Part shown: positions 1-11,953 of the stretch, in pieces
Numbering within the stretch: the first letter of the stretch is position 1
How the letters are laid out: the number at the start of each line of letters is the position of its first letter
NCBI GenBank assembly: GCA_027295775.1
Contig: JAPUKG010000492.1
Span: 1 to 33,955 of the forward strand
Reading direction: 5' to 3'
DNA length: 33,955 nucleotides
Origin: Pseudomonadota bacterium
GTDB taxonomy: Bacteria > Myxococcota_A > UBA9160 > UBA4427
Translations under genes and position numbers: made by a program
The notes under the pieces: generated by a model
Told to the model about the DNA's origin: nothing
Database searches by the model: none
The model's input: the letters and a program-made list of their open reading frames with translations, nothing else

Positions 1-1038
1 GCTTCGCTGCGCGCCTGGCTGTTGCTGCAGGAGGCGTTGCGCTTCGAGCCCGAGCTCGCGGCAGCCTGTCTGAGGCGGCATTCCGAACCTGCCCTGGCGC
101 TCGCTTCGAGCGGACGGTCGGCGTCCGCGGCACCCGCCGACCTCGATCGCTGGGCGCGCCTGCTCGCCCAGCGCGCGGCCGTGGGACTGCCGCTGACCGC
201 GCCGGCCTATCCCGCGCGGCTGGCGGTCCTGCCGGACCCGCCGCCGCTCCTGTGGGTGCGCGGCGATCCGACCGCCCTTGCCGCCGACGCCGTGGCCATC
301 GTGGGCGCCCGCGCGGCCACCGCCTACGGGCTCGGTGTGGCGCGCTCGCTGGCACGGGGCTTGGCGGAGCAGGGTCTCGTGATCGTGTCGGGTCTGGCCC
401 GGGGCATCGACGCGGCGGCGCACCGAGGCGCCCTGGAGGCCGGCGGTCGCACGGTGGCCGTGTTGGCGTGCGGGCCCGACCAGGTCTACCCGTCGGAGCA
501 CCGGAAGCTGGCCGACGAGATCGCCGAGCGGGGAGCGGTCGTGACCGAGCACCCGCCCGAGACGCCCCCGCTCGGGCACTACTTCCCGCTGCGCAACCGC
601 CTGATCAGCGGGCTGGCGCGCGCCGTGATCGTGGTGGAGGCGCGCGGGCGGAGCGGCTCGCTGATCACGGCGCGGCACGCGGCCGGGCAGGGCCGGGACG
701 TGATGGCGGTGCCCGGCCCGATCGACGGCCCGGTCAGCGCCGGTCCGAACCGGCTCATCCGAGACGGCGCACGTCCAGTGCTGGGGGTGGGGGATGTGTT
801 GGAAGAGCTGCAGTGGGAGCGGTGCACGCCGGAGCAGCCTGCGCCAGCGGAAGCGGACACGGCCGAGGTGGGCGCCATCGTGTGCGCGCTTCGTCATGCC
901 CCGCTCGGCCGCGACGAGCTCTGCCGCGAGCTCGGGCGATCTCCCGAGGCGCTTGCCCTCGACCTCGTGAACCTCGAGCTCGAAGGACGCGTGGTCGAGG
1001 ACCGCGATGGAAGACTGCGCCTGATGTCATCCCGCTGA
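1..1038 (+). CDS. dprA: DNA processing protein DprA/Smf (5' partial; the frame stays open to the window edge)
   Basis: Translation has the DprA Rossmann-like signatures 'VAIVGARAATAYG', 'GLARGIDAAAHRGAL', 'GGRTVAVLACGPDQVYPSEH', 'FPLRNRLISGL', 'SGSLITARHAAGQGRDVMAVPG' and a C-terminal winged-helix-like region. Frame 1 is open from base 1 ('ASLRAWLLLQEALRF'), so the listed start at 22 is probably internal. Confidence 0.93.
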   Translation, partial: ASLRAWLLLQEALRFEPELAAACLRRHSEPALALASSGRSASAAPADLDRWARLLAQRAAVGLPLTAPAYPARLAVLPDPPPLLWVRGDPTALAADAVAIVGARAATAYGLGVARSLARGLAEQGLVIVSGLARGIDAAAHRGALEAGGRTVAVLACGPDQVYPSEHRKLADEIAERGAVVTEHPPETPPLGHYFPLRNRLISGLARAVIVVEARGRSGSLITARHAAGQGRDVMAVPGPIDGPVSAGPNRLIRDGARPVLGVGDVLEELQWERCTPEQPAPAEADTAEVGAIVCALRHAPLGRDELCRELGRSPEALALDLVNLELEGRVVEDRDGRLRLMSSR

Positions 1039-1139
1039 ACTTCGCAGGCCCAGCGGCCTGCTGCGCGGTCGCGTTTCTACCCCGGGGTTCCAACCACCGC
1101 CGTGCACGCTCCCTTGCCGCACCGGGCGGAGGCTGTCCC

Positions 1140-1145
1140 TATCAT
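1140..1145 (+). promoter_or_regulatory. candidate -10 box TATCAT, about 6 nt before the structured element at 1153
   Basis: tatcat at 1140-1145 (5/6 to TATAAT) in an otherwise GC-rich intergenic region. The nearest -35-like element (TTGCCG, 1114-1119) gives a long 20-nt spacer, so support is partial. Confidence 0.3.
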
Positions 1146-1150
1146 GGCTG

Positions 1151-1269
1151 GAACGGCGTCCTCAGGCACTGACCCAGAGCGCTCCGTCGCGGGGAAGAGC
1201 CTGAGGGCTGACGCCGTGCCCAATCGCCGGAACTGCGCCCGGTGCCTGCAAGCGAGCGCTTGCCCAGGC
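1151..1269 (+). ncRNA. candidate structured RNA or cis-regulatory leader (unclassified)
   Basis: Three consecutive inverted repeats. (A) ACGGCGT-CCTCAGGC (1153-1167) pairs with GCCTGAGG (1199-1206) and, after a 4-nt bulge, ACGCCGT (1211-1217), giving 15 bp. (M) CGCCGG (1225-1230) pairs with CCGGTG (1239-1244), one G-U. (B) GCCTG-CAAGCG (1244-1254) pairs with CGCTTG (1257-1262) and, after a CC bulge, CAGGC (1265-1269), giving 11 bp. Confidence 0.35.
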
Positions 1270-1343
1270 CCAGAAGAACTGCGGAGCCAGGCCGCGAGCG
1301 CGCAGCGAGGCGTAGCCGAGCGAAGTTCAGAAGACTGGGCGCT

Positions 1344-2690
1344 ATGCTGCTCCGCGTGGCGGATCTGGTGATCGTGGGTGGTGGGCTCGCCGGGTGCGAG
1401 GCCGCGTGGCAGGCGGCTCGGCGCGGGCTGACGGTGGACCTGTACGAGATGAAGCCGGTGCGCCGTTCACCGGCGCACATCTCGGATGGGTTCGCCGAGC
1501 TGGTGTGCAGCAACTCCCTGCGCTCGGCGGTCGTATCGAATGCGGTGGGTCTCCTCAAGGAGGAGATGCGCCGGCTCGACTCGCTGGTGATGCGGGCCGC
1601 GGACGCGACCGCGGTGCCGGCCGGGCGCGCGCTGGCGGTCGACCGGGTGGCATTCTCGGAGCACATCACCGACGCGGTGGTCTCGCATCCGCGAATTCGC
1701 GTGCGCCACGAGGTGGTGGACCGGATTCCCGACGCGCCGCTGGCGATTCTGGCCACCGGCCCCCTGACCGCGCCCGAGTTGGCCGCCGAGATCCAGTCTC
1801 TCCTCGGTGAGGAATCCCTGTACTTTTACGACGCGATCTCCCCCACCCTCTACATGGACTCGATCGACGTGGAAGTGGTCTTCCGCGCCTCGCGCTACGA
1901 GGACGGAGACGGCGACTACCTGAACGTTCCCCTCGACGAGGACCGCTACCGCGGCTTCGTCAGCTCGCTGCTCACTGCGGAGACCGTGCCGCTCCATCCG
2001 TTCGAGGCGGCGCTCTACTTCGAGGGCTGCCTGCCCATCGAGGAGCTGGCACGGCGCGGGCCCGCCACCCTGGCCTTCGGACCCATGAAGCCGGTGGGCC
2101 TGGTGGATCCGCGCACCGGGCGCCGGCCCGCCGCAGTGGTGCAGCTGCGGCGGGAGGACAAGCACGGCGTCCTCGTCAACATGGTGGGCTTTCAGACGAA
2201 GCTCCGGATCGGCGAGCAGCGGCGCATCTTCCGCGCGCTCCCCGGTCTCGGCAAGGCGGTCTTCGCCCGCTACGGCTCGATCCACCGCAACACGTACATC
2301 AACGCGCCGCGCCGGCTGGGGCCCACCCTGGAGCTGCGCGCCCGGCCCGGTCTGTACGTCGCCGGACAGATGGCCGGCGTCGAGGGCTACGTCGAGTCCG
2401 CGGCGCTGGGCGGGCTCGCCGGAATCCACGCGTGGCACGCCGCGCGAGGGCAGGCGCTGCCCCTTCCGCCGGCGGAGACGGCGCACGGCGCGCTGCTGCG
2501 CCATCTGGGCGATGCCGATCCGGCCCATTTCCAGCCCATGAACGTGAATTTCGGGCTGTTTCCGCCGCTGCTGTCGCGTTCGCCCGGCTCGCCGACGGGC
2601 CCGCGGATTCCCAAGCGCGAGAAGAACCGGCTGCTGGCGGAGCGAGCGCTGGAGTCGCTCGCGTCCTACGCGCAGGCGGTGGCGCCGTGA
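1344..2690 (+). CDS. trmFO: methylenetetrahydrofolate--tRNA-(uracil-5-)-methyltransferase TrmFO
   Basis: N-terminal FAD motif '[22 protein letters not shown]', '[28 protein letters not shown]', '[23 protein letters not shown]', '[14 protein letters not shown]'. ATG at 1344 chosen over the upstream ORF extension. Confidence 0.95.
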   Translation: MLLRVADLVIVGGGLAGCEAAWQAARRGLTVDLYEMKPVRRSPAHISDGFAELVCSNSLRSAVVSNAVGLLKEEMRRLDSLVMRAADATAVPAGRALAVDRVAFSEHITDAVVSHPRIRVRHEVVDRIPDAPLAILATGPLTAPELAAEIQSLLGEESLYFYDAISPTLYMDSIDVEVVFRASRYEDGDGDYLNVPLDEDRYRGFVSSLLTAETVPLHPFEAALYFEGCLPIEELARRGPATLAFGPMKPVGLVDPRTGRRPAAVVQLRREDKHGVLVNMVGFQTKLRIGEQRRIFRALPGLGKAVFARYGSIHRNTYINAPRRLGPTLELRARPGLYVAGQMAGVEGYVESAALGGLAGIHAWHAARGQALPLPPAETAHGALLRHLGDADPAHFQPMNVNFGLFPPLLSRSPGSPTGPRIPKREKNRLLAERALESLASYAQAVAP

Positions 2691-3634
2691 ACCGCGCCCA
2701 GTCGATCCGCGCCTTCGACCTGTTCCTGCGCGCAGAGCGCAACGCGTCGCCCCACACGCGCCGCGCCTATCTGGCCGACGTGCGACAGCTCTTCGACTCC
2801 TTCGCCGAGGGGCGGGAGCGGGAGCCGGCAGGGGTGACGTCCCAAGAGGTCAAGGCGTGGCTGGCGGGTCTCCACCGGGTGCGGAGCCCGGCCACCCTGG
2901 GACGCAAGCTGGCCGCGGTGCGCGCCTTCTTCCGCTACCTCCTCCGGGAGGGAGAAATCGCGAACGATCCCACCGCGGGGCTGCCCGCGCCCAAGACACC
3001 GAGGCGCCTGCCGCGCCCGCTGGCCGTCGACGACTGCGAGGTGCTCATGCTGTCGCGGTTGGAAGGAGCGGAGATCGGGGCCAAAGACCGCAAGCGCGTT
3101 CGCGAACTCCGGGACCGCGCGCTCGTGGAGCTGCTCTACGGCACCGGCATCCGCGTGGGCGAGCTCGTGGCCCTGGACGTGCGCGACCTCGACGCGGGTC
3201 TCGCGGAAGTGCGCGTCACGGGCAAGGGCCGGGTCGAGCGGGTGGTGCCGATCCCGAGGATGGCGCGGGAGGCCCTCGCCGCCTACCTGGACGAGCGCCG
3301 GCGCCCGGGCGTACTGGCCGAGCCCTTGTTTACCTCCCTGCACCGGCGGCGGGAGAACGCGGCCCGGCCCCGACGACTGGGCGATCGAGACGTTCGCCGC
3401 GTGCTGCACGAGCGGGGCCGGGAGGCCGGCATCGCCGAGCGCGTGCATCCCCACCGACTGCGACACAGCTTCGCGACCCACCTGCTCGACATGGGCGCGG
3501 ACCTGCGCGAGATCCAGGAGCTGCTGGGTCACGCGAGCCTGTCGACCACCCAGAAGTACACGGCCGTCTCCGCCGAGCGGCTCCGGCAGGTGTACGACGA
3601 CGCTCACCCTCGCGCCCGGAGGTCGAAGCGATGA
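2687..3634 (+). CDS. xerC: tyrosine recombinase XerC/XerD family
   Basis: SAM-like N-terminal domain ('[25 protein letters not shown]') and catalytic motifs '[20 protein letters not shown]', '[39 protein letters not shown]'. GTG start overlaps the trmFO stop (GTGA). Position next to hslV favours XerC. Confidence 0.9.
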   Translation: MNRAQSIRAFDLFLRAERNASPHTRRAYLADVRQLFDSFAEGREREPAGVTSQEVKAWLAGLHRVRSPATLGRKLAAVRAFFRYLLREGEIANDPTAGLPAPKTPRRLPRPLAVDDCEVLMLSRLEGAEIGAKDRKRVRELRDRALVELLYGTGIRVGELVALDVRDLDAGLAEVRVTGKGRVERVVPIPRMAREALAAYLDERRRPGVLAEPLFTSLHRRRENAARPRRLGDRDVRRVLHERGREAGIAERVHPHRLRHSFATHLLDMGADLREIQELLGHASLSTTQKYTAVSAERLRQVYDDAHPRARRSKR

Positions 3635-4176
3635 ACCCCCACGATCCGGTCCGCGCCACGACGGTGGTGGCGGTGGTGCGAGACGGCGTGATCGCCATGG
3701 CGGCGGACGGGCAGGTCACGGTCGGCGAAACCGTGGTGAAGCGCGGCGCCGAGAAGGTGCGGCGCGTCGCCAAGGGCCGCGCACTGGCGGGCTTCGCGGG
3801 GGGGGCGGCGGACGCCCTCGCCCTGCTCGAGCGGCTGGAGGCCAAGCTCGAGGCCTACCCGGGCAACGTCCGGCGCGCGGCGGTCGAGCTCGCGCGCGAC
3901 TGGCGCACCGACCGTCTGCTGCGCCGTCTCGAGGCGCTCCTGCTGGTCGGCGACGTGTCGAGTCTGCTGGTGGTTTCGGGCAACGGCGACGTCATCGAGC
4001 CCGACGACGGGATCGCGGCGATCGGCTCCGGAGGGTCGTATGCTCTGGCCGCGGCCCGCGCGCTGTGCCGCCACACCGAGACGCCGCCCGACGAGGTCGC
4101 CCGGGAGGCGCTCCTGATCGCCTCGGAGATCTGCATCTACACCAACGACCAGATTCACCTGGTGAGCCTTCCGTGA
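3631..4176 (+). CDS. hslV: ATP-dependent protease subunit HslV (ClpQ)
   Basis: '[37 protein letters not shown]', '[22 protein letters not shown]', '[17 protein letters not shown]', '[15 protein letters not shown]', '[12 protein letters not shown]'. ATGA overlap with the upstream stop. Catalytic Thr is preceded by the short propeptide MNPHDPVRA. Confidence 0.96.
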   Translation: MNPHDPVRATTVVAVVRDGVIAMAADGQVTVGETVVKRGAEKVRRVAKGRALAGFAGGAADALALLERLEAKLEAYPGNVRRAAVELARDWRTDRLLRRLEALLLVGDVSSLLVVSGNGDVIEPDDGIAAIGSGGSYALAAARALCRHTETPPDEVAREALLIASEICIYTNDQIHLVSLP

Positions 4177-5546
4177 GTACCGAGAGCCTTCCGCAGAGCT
4201 TCACGCCCCGCGAGATCGTCTCCGAGCTCGACGCCTACATCGTGGGCCAGAGCGAGGCCAAGCGTGCTGTTGCCATCGCGCTGCGCAACCGCTGGCGCCG
4301 TCAGCAGGTTCCCGAGGAGCTGAGAGACGAGATCGCTCCCAAGAACATCATCATGATCGGGCCCACCGGCGTGGGGAAGACCGAGATCGCGCGGCGGCTG
4401 GCGCGCCTGGCCCTGGCCCCGTTCATCAAGGTGGAGGCGTCGAAGTTCACCGAGGTCGGTTACGTGGGCCGGGACGTCGAGTCCATCATCCGCGACCTCA
4501 CCGAGCTGGCGGTCAATCTGGTGGCCGAGGAGGCGAAACGGGGTGTCCGGGTCGTGGCCCAGGAGCGGGCGGAGGAGCGCGTGCTCGACGCCCTGCTACC
4601 CGGCCCGGAGCCGCAGGGCCCCGGCTTCCACCCGGGCCCGGCCACCGAGCCCGCGCCAAACGAGACCCGGAAGAAGCTGCGCCGGCTGCTCCGCCAGGGC
4701 GAGCTCGATGAGCGGGAGATCGAGGTCGAGCTCCAGGACACGTCGGGCGGTCCGTCCCTCTCCATCATGACACCACAGGGTGTCGAGGAGATGGGGTTCA
4801 ATATACGGGACCTGCTGGGCAACATGATGCCCAGCCGGACCAAGCGCCGGCGCATGAAGGTGAAGAGCGCGGCGGAGGCCTTCGCGAACGAGGAGGCCAC
4901 ACGGCTCGTCGACCAGGATCACGTGCGCGAGCTCGCCGTCGAACGCGTCGAGCAGACCGGGATCGTCTTCATCGACGAGATCGACAAGGTGGTCGCCGGG
5001 GTCGGCGGTGGCAAGCAGGGGCCCGACGTCTCCCGGGAGGGAGTGCAGCGGGATCTGCTGCCCATCGTCGAGGGATCGACGGTGCAGACCAAGCACGGGC
5101 CGGTGCGCACCGATCACGTGCTCTTCATCGCGGCCGGGGCCTTCCACGTGGCGAAGCCCTCGGACCTGATCCCGGAGCTGCAGGGCCGCTTCCCGATCCG
5201 GGTCGAGCTGGCCAGCCTGACCCGGGAAGACCTGGTGCGGATCCTGACGGAGCCGACCAACTCGCTGGTGCGGCAGTACACGGCGCTGCTGATCACGGAG
5301 GGGGTCGAGCTCGAGTTCCAGGAGAGCGGTGTGCGCACCATCGCAGAGATCGCGGCCCAGGTGAACGAGCGCAGCAACGACATCGGCGCCCGGCGCCTGC
5401 ACACGGTCATGGAGAAGCTCCTGGAGGAGGTCTCCTTCGATGCGCCCGATCAGCCGGCCATGAAGATCGTCGTGGACGAGAATTTCGTGCGCAAGCGGCT
5501 GGGCGACCTGGTAGAGGATCCGAACCTCTCGCAGTACATCCTGTAG
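4173..5546 (+). CDS. hslU: ATP-dependent protease ATPase subunit HslU (ClpY)
   Basis: '[33 protein letters not shown]', Walker A '[15 protein letters not shown]', '[23 protein letters not shown]', Walker B '[11 protein letters not shown]', C-terminus 'LSQYIL'. GTG start overlaps the hslV stop. Confidence 0.97.
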   Translation: MSTESLPQSFTPREIVSELDAYIVGQSEAKRAVAIALRNRWRRQQVPEELRDEIAPKNIIMIGPTGVGKTEIARRLARLALAPFIKVEASKFTEVGYVGRDVESIIRDLTELAVNLVAEEAKRGVRVVAQERAEERVLDALLPGPEPQGPGFHPGPATEPAPNETRKKLRRLLRQGELDEREIEVELQDTSGGPSLSIMTPQGVEEMGFNIRDLLGNMMPSRTKRRRMKVKSAAEAFANEEATRLVDQDHVRELAVERVEQTGIVFIDEIDKVVAGVGGGKQGPDVSREGVQRDLLPIVEGSTVQTKHGPVRTDHVLFIAAGAFHVAKPSDLIPELQGRFPIRVELASLTREDLVRILTEPTNSLVRQYTALLITEGVELEFQESGVRTIAEIAAQVNERSNDIGARRLHTVMEKLLEEVSFDAPDQPAMKIVVDENFVRKRLGDLVEDPNLSQYIL

Positions 5547-5570
5547 GTCCTCTTGAAGTCTGGGGGGAGC

Positions 5571-7106
5571 ATGGGTGAGACGGGCGCGCGCATCCTGGTG
5601 GTCGACGACGAGCGCTTCTTCCGAGAGGCGATCCGAGAGATCCTGAGCCACGAGGGCTACCAGAGCATCGAGGTCGGGGACGGCGAGCAGGCCCTGGCCC
5701 GGGCGGCGGATCCCTCGATCGGCGTGGTGGTCCTGGATATCCGGCTGCCGGGGATCGACGGCATCGAGGTACTGCGCAGTCTGCGCGAGCTGCGGCCCGC
5801 GCTGCGTGTGATCATGCTCTCGGCCTCTACCGACCAGGAGCTGGTGCTGGAGGCGCTGCGGCTGGGCGCGTGCGACTACCTGGCGAAGCCCCTGCACGAC
5901 GAGGAGCTGCTCCTGGCCGTGCGCCGGGCGGTCGAGAGCTACGGCGTCGTCGCCGAGTGGAAGCGCCTGCGCGACCGGCTCGATCGGCTCGTGTCGGGTG
6001 CGACCGAGCTCGCGGGTCGGGCGGCGGCCTGCGACGGGGCGGAGCGGACACGCCTGCTGCACTCCGGCGCGGCCGCGCTGGCCGCCGAGGTGCTCGAGGC
6101 GGGCAAGACCTCGCTCATGCTGGTCGACGACAGCGGCCGCACGCTGCGGGTGGTGGCCGCGGTGGGCCGGGACATTGCCGCCGAGCAGATGGACGCCGTG
6201 GCCGTGGGCGAGGGCGTGGCCGGTCTGGCGCTGGCGCGGTCGGAGCCCCTGGTCGTGAACGTGGTGGGCGAGGACGAGCGCTTCGCCGGACGGGCGCCCG
6301 GGGAGCGCTACCACTCCGCTGCCTTCGCGGTGGCGCCGCTGATCTCGCCCGACGGGCCCCTGGGCGTCGTCTGCGTCACCGACCGCAACGACGGCGAGCC
6401 CTTCGGCGAGGAGGACCTCTCGCTGCTGCGGCTTCTCGCCATGCAGCTCTCGGGGCTACTCGTTGAGCCGCACGCGAGCGAAGCCCCGACCGGACACCCG
6501 GATGATGCGACGCTCCTCCACGTCCCTTCCCCCGATCTGCCGAACCAGGACGGCGACTCCGACGCGGAGCTCGCCCGGCTGGTGTGCGAGGCGACGACCA
6601 GCGAGATCGAGCCCCAGCGCCTGCTGCGCTCGGCCCTCGGCTCTGTGGCGTCGGCCCTGGACGCGGTGCCGGTCTCCATCTACCTGCGGGAGGGTGTCAG
6701 CGGCGAGCTTCGCCTCGACGGGGAGTGGGACGGCGGTGCGCGCTCGGACCGCCCGGTCCTCGGCCCAGGCCGAGGACTCACCGGGACCGTGCTGCAGACC
6801 GGCCACCTGGTAGCGGCGCCCGCGCCCGAAAGTGATCCCCGCTTCGACGCCGAGATCGACACGCCCGGGGACGGACGCCCGGGTCCATTTCTGTGCGTGC
6901 CTCTGCGCCTGCGCGGCAAGACCGTCGGTGTGGCCCGCGCGTTCCTGGCCGAGGGTCGGCCGGTGTCGGCGCGAACCGGAGAGGTCCTGGCGGCCGCGCT
7001 CTCGGCGGCAGTCCGCAGCGTGCTTCTGTACCGTAGCCTCGTCGATTCGATCGACGAGATGGCCGAGGCTCGGCGGCAGGCGCAGCCGTCCTCCGGCGCA
7101 CCCTGA
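5571..7106 (+). CDS. response regulator with two GAF domains (REC-GAF-GAF), no recognised output domain
   Basis: REC: '[23 protein letters not shown]', '[18 protein letters not shown]', '[13 protein letters not shown]'. Two GAF-like segments ('[28 protein letters not shown]...[12 protein letters not shown]' and '[24 protein letters not shown]...[15 protein letters not shown]'). ATG at 5571 preceded by ggggggagc. Confidence 0.82.
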   Translation: MGETGARILVVDDERFFREAIREILSHEGYQSIEVGDGEQALARAADPSIGVVVLDIRLPGIDGIEVLRSLRELRPALRVIMLSASTDQELVLEALRLGACDYLAKPLHDEELLLAVRRAVESYGVVAEWKRLRDRLDRLVSGATELAGRAAACDGAERTRLLHSGAAALAAEVLEAGKTSLMLVDDSGRTLRVVAAVGRDIAAEQMDAVAVGEGVAGLALARSEPLVVNVVGEDERFAGRAPGERYHSAAFAVAPLISPDGPLGVVCVTDRNDGEPFGEEDLSLLRLLAMQLSGLLVEPHASEAPTGHPDDATLLHVPSPDLPNQDGDSDAELARLVCEATTSEIEPQRLLRSALGSVASALDAVPVSIYLREGVSGELRLDGEWDGGARSDRPVLGPGRGLTGTVLQTGHLVAAPAPESDPRFDAEIDTPGDGRPGPFLCVPLRLRGKTVGVARAFLAEGRPVSARTGEVLAAALSAAVRSVLLYRSLVDSIDEMAEARRQAQPSSGAP

Positions 7107-7119
7107 GAAGCACGAACCC

Positions 7120-7971
7120 ATGAAGGATCTCGTCGACAAGGCGGAGGTACTGATCGAGGCGCTGCCCTACATGCGCCGCTTCGTCGATCGGACCATCGTC
7201 ATCAAGTACGGCGGACATGCGATGACCGATGCGGACCTGCGCGCGTCGTTCGCGGTGGACGTGGTGCTGCTGAAGTTCATTGGGGTCCGGCCGGTGATCG
7301 TGCACGGGGGTGGCCCCCAGATCGGCGAGATCCTGAAGCGCCTGGGCAAGGAGTCGCAGTTCGTGGGAGGGCTGCGGGTCACCGACGACGAGACCATGGA
7401 CGTGGTCGAGATGGTGCTCGGCGGCAAGGTGAATCGGGAGATCGTGGAACTCATCAACCAGGGTGGCGGCCGTGGCGTGGGCCTCACCGGCAGCGACGGC
7501 GCCATGCTCCGGGTGCGGCGCAAGATGCCGAACGGCCAGGACATCGGCCGGGTAGGCGAGGTCGTGTCGGTGGATCCGAGCGCGATCTCGGCGGTGGCCT
7601 CGGCTGGCTTCGTACCCGTGGTCGCGCCGGTGGGCGCGGACGGCGAGGGGCTCACCTACAACGTGAACGCGGACGAGGTGGCGGGCGCCGTGGCCCGGGC
7701 GCTCCGGGCCGAGAAGCTGATCCTGCTCACCGACGTCGAGGGCGTGCGCGGGCCGGGCGGCGAGCTGATCTCGCAGCTCACGATCGAAGAGGCGCACAAG
7801 CACATCGCCGAGGGCACCATCGTGGACGGAATGATTCCCAAGGTGGAGTGCTGTATCGAGGCACTGTCCGGGGGCGTGTCCCGAGCGCACATCGTCGACG
7901 GCCGGGTCCTCCACGCCGTGCTCCTCGAGATCTTCACGGACGGCGGCGTCGGCACGCTGCTGGTGCCCTGA
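7120..7971 (+). CDS. argB: acetylglutamate kinase
   Basis: '[30 protein letters not shown]', '[19 protein letters not shown]', '[34 protein letters not shown]', '[30 protein letters not shown]', '[17 protein letters not shown]'. Confidence 0.97.
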   Translation: MKDLVDKAEVLIEALPYMRRFVDRTIVIKYGGHAMTDADLRASFAVDVVLLKFIGVRPVIVHGGGPQIGEILKRLGKESQFVGGLRVTDDETMDVVEMVLGGKVNREIVELINQGGGRGVGLTGSDGAMLRVRRKMPNGQDIGRVGEVVSVDPSAISAVASAGFVPVVAPVGADGEGLTYNVNADEVAGAVARALRAEKLILLTDVEGVRGPGGELISQLTIEEAHKHIAEGTIVDGMIPKVECCIEALSGGVSRAHIVDGRVLHAVLLEIFTDGGVGTLLVP

Positions 7972-7972
7972 C

Positions 7973-8905
7973 ATGGCGAACGGGACGAACCACTTCGTCT
8001 CCGTCGCCGACTGGAGTGCCGACGAGCTCCTCCGGATCCTCGAGCGGGCCCGGGAGCTGCGCCGCCTGTACCACGCCGGGGAGCGGCCGCAGACCCTCCA
8101 GGGCCGCACCCTGGCCATGTACCTCGAGAAGCCCTCGTTGCGCACCCACGTCACCTTCGAAGCGGGGGTCACCCAGATGGGCGGGCACGCCGTGGTCCTG
8201 CGCCCAGACCAGGTTGGGATCGGCACCCGGGAGAGTCCGAAGGACGTGGCTCGCAACCTCTCGCGCTGGGTGGACGGGATCATGGCGAGGACCTTCAGCC
8301 ACTCGCTGGTGGAGCAGCTGGCGAGGGAGGCCACGGTTCCGGTGATCAACGGCCTGACCGACCTGCTTCACCCGTGCCAGGTGATGAGTGACCTGCAGAC
8401 CATCTCCGAGAAGATGGAGCCCAAGGACGCCACCGTGGCCTACGTGGGCGACGGCAACAACGTGGCCAACTCCCTTGTGCTGCTGGCGTCGGTGCTCGGC
8501 CTCCACCTCCGCGTCGCCACCCCGGCGAGTCACCCGCCCGCCGTGCGCGTGCTGCAGCGGGCGGAGAAGCTGGCGCGCGAGAGCGGCGCGCGGGTCACGC
8601 TGACCGTGGACCCGGCGGAGGCGGTGCGGGACGCGCACTTCGTCTACACGGACACGTGGACGAGCATGGGCCAGGAGGCCGAGGTCGAGAAGCGGCGCAA
8701 GATCTTTGCGGCCTACCAGGTGAACGCCGAGCTCCTGAAGCACGCCCCGGACGCCTGGATCATGCACTGCCTGCCCGCCCACCGCGGCGAGGAGATCACC
8801 GACGAGATCCTCGACGGCCCCAGGAGCCTCGTGTACGAGCAGGCCGAGAATCGGCTCCACTCCCAGAAGGCGATCATGGAGCGCCTGATGGCGCCGGCCT
8901 TCTAG
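7973..8905 (+). CDS. argF: ornithine carbamoyltransferase
   Basis: 'YLEKPSLRTHVTFEAGVTQMGGHAV', 'VINGLTDLLHPCQVMSDLQTI', 'VAYVGDGNNVANSLVLLASVLG', 'DTWTSMGQE', 'WIMHCLPAHRGEEITDEI'. Confidence 0.96.
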   Translation: MANGTNHFVSVADWSADELLRILERARELRRLYHAGERPQTLQGRTLAMYLEKPSLRTHVTFEAGVTQMGGHAVVLRPDQVGIGTRESPKDVARNLSRWVDGIMARTFSHSLVEQLAREATVPVINGLTDLLHPCQVMSDLQTISEKMEPKDATVAYVGDGNNVANSLVLLASVLGLHLRVATPASHPPAVRVLQRAEKLARESGARVTLTVDPAEAVRDAHFVYTDTWTSMGQEAEVEKRRKIFAAYQVNAELLKHAPDAWIMHCLPAHRGEEITDEILDGPRSLVYEQAENRLHSQKAIMERLMAPAF

Positions 8906-8979
8906 CCATCCCCACCCGCTCCCCCAGGAGGGAACCCGACCGCCCCTAGAACGGCCGTAGTTCAGCGGGCACTTGCCGC

Positions 8980-9007
8980 TCAACGTCCGGCCGCTGCGGA
9001 CCGATGA
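8980..9007 (+). promoter_or_regulatory. candidate sigma-28 (FliA)-like promoter upstream of the J-domain gene
   Basis: TCAA (8980-8983) - N16 - ACCGATGA (9000-9007), resembling TAAA-N15-GCCGATAA. A GTCCG-N7-CGGAC inverted repeat lies in the spacer. Works best if translation starts at ATG 9055 rather than 9004. Confidence 0.25.
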
Positions 9008-10334
9008 AGGGCGTGGGGAAGGGGAAACGTGCGCCTTGCCCCGTGGGGAATTTCATGAGCGAGCCGGGTGAAGGCGACGAGGGCCGGAAGATCCTTGGCC
9101 TGTCGGCTGGCTGTGACCCGACGGCGCTCCAGCTGAACCCCGCGGAGGGATTCTTGCTCTCGCGGATCGACGGACAGACGCCCTGGCGACTGCTGCGGGA
9201 GATCGGCGGGCTCATGCCCGAGGAGGTCGACCTGTGCCTCGAGACGTGGCTGGCCCGGGGCATCGTGGACGTGGCCGGGCTGGAGGAGAAGAAGGAGCCG
9301 CCGCCCTCCCAGGCCCCGCCCCTCGAGACGCGGAGCGAGCGCTCGCGGGATGGGGGCGCCCCACCGGCGCCCCACGAGCCGCCCGAAGCCATCGACGAGA
9401 GCCAGATCGACCGGGACCTGGATCTCTCGGCAGAGGTCCAGCGCAGCATCCTCGAGTTCGAGGCCCGGCTCCACCGCCCGTACCACGAGCTGCTCGGCGT
9501 GGAGCGGAACGCGGACGTCAAGCAGATCAAGCGCGCGTACTTCAATCTCTGCAAGGACTACCACCCGGACCGCTACTTCCGGCGCAAGATCGGGGACCAC
9601 GCCGGGCGTTTGGACCGGATCTTCAAGAAGATCCTGGAGGCCTACGAGCTGCTCTCGGATCCGACCACCCGGGCCGAGGTGGAGCGCTCCCTGGACGCCG
9701 TGCCGCCTCCGCCGGGCGGCGGCCCCCAGCGGCCGCTCAGCAAGCTCGAGCGGCTGCGCCAGCGCATGCCGTTCAAGATCCCAGAGGCCGTGATGAACGA
9801 GCGCCGCGCGAAGGCCGCCGACTTCTTCGACGCCGCCCGCTTCGCCATGGAGAACCAGAACTACGTCGAGGCCGCCTCGAGTGTCCGCCTGGCGATCGCA
9901 TTCGACCCGTTCAACGACGAGTACAAGAAGGCGTTTGCTGAGGTCCAGGGCAAGGCGACCGAGATGCGCGCGGGCCGACTGCTGGAAGAGGCCGAGGGCA
10001 TGGACTCGAGCCGGATGAAGGAGGCCTACCGACTCTACGAAGAGACGCTCCTCTACCGACCTCACGACCCGGCGGTGAACGACAAGGCGGCCGAGCTCGC
10101 CCTCGAGATGGGCGAGCTCGACAAGGCATTCGAGTACGCCGAGCGGGCCACCCTGCACAGCCCCCAGGTCGGGCGGTACCACCGAACGCTGGCCAGGGTG
10201 TACCGCTCCAAGAGTGACGCGGGGCACGCTGTCAGGGAGCTGCAGAACGCGATCGAGCTCGATCCCGGGGACGAAGAGGCGAAGAAAATGCTTGATCTGT
10301 TGAGACCGCGCCGCGGGGCGCGTGGAGGGAACTG

Positions 10335-10335
<1 letters not shown>
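9004..10335 (+). CDS. J-domain (DnaJ) protein with N-terminal 'GFLLSRIDG' domain and C-terminal TPR-like repeats (alternative start 9055)
   Basis: J-domain '[36 protein letters not shown]...[25 protein letters not shown]' with HPD motif. N-terminal '[49 protein letters not shown]'. C-terminal helical repeats '[69 protein letters not shown]'. Confidence 0.85.
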
Positions 10336-11906
<1,571 letters not shown>

Positions 11907-11953
11907 TGCGGGGCATGTTCGAGCCGATGAAGGACAAGGGGTAGGCCGCTGCC

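Noticed and set aside
252-1172. 306-aa ORF in an alternate frame over dprA and the intergenic gap
   Set aside because: R/G-rich frame-shifted shadow of dprA with no domain signature.
1151-1345. Identification of the dprA-trmFO structured region as 6S, SRP (4.5S) or tmRNA
   Set aside because: No GGAAGGAAGCAG-type SRP tetraloop/bulge region, no tmRNA tRNA-like end or resume ORF, and the three-hairpin layout does not give a 6S-type long hairpin with a central bubble. Left unclassified.
3631-3657. HslV propeptide MNPHDPVRA as a novelty
   Set aside because: Short N-terminal propeptides before the catalytic Thr occur in other HslV proteins; not unusual enough to report as a finding.
4596-6314. 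572-aa ORF on - strand
   Set aside because: Antisense to hslU and the REC-GAF-GAF gene; H/Q/R/L-rich shadow ORF without recognisable motifs.
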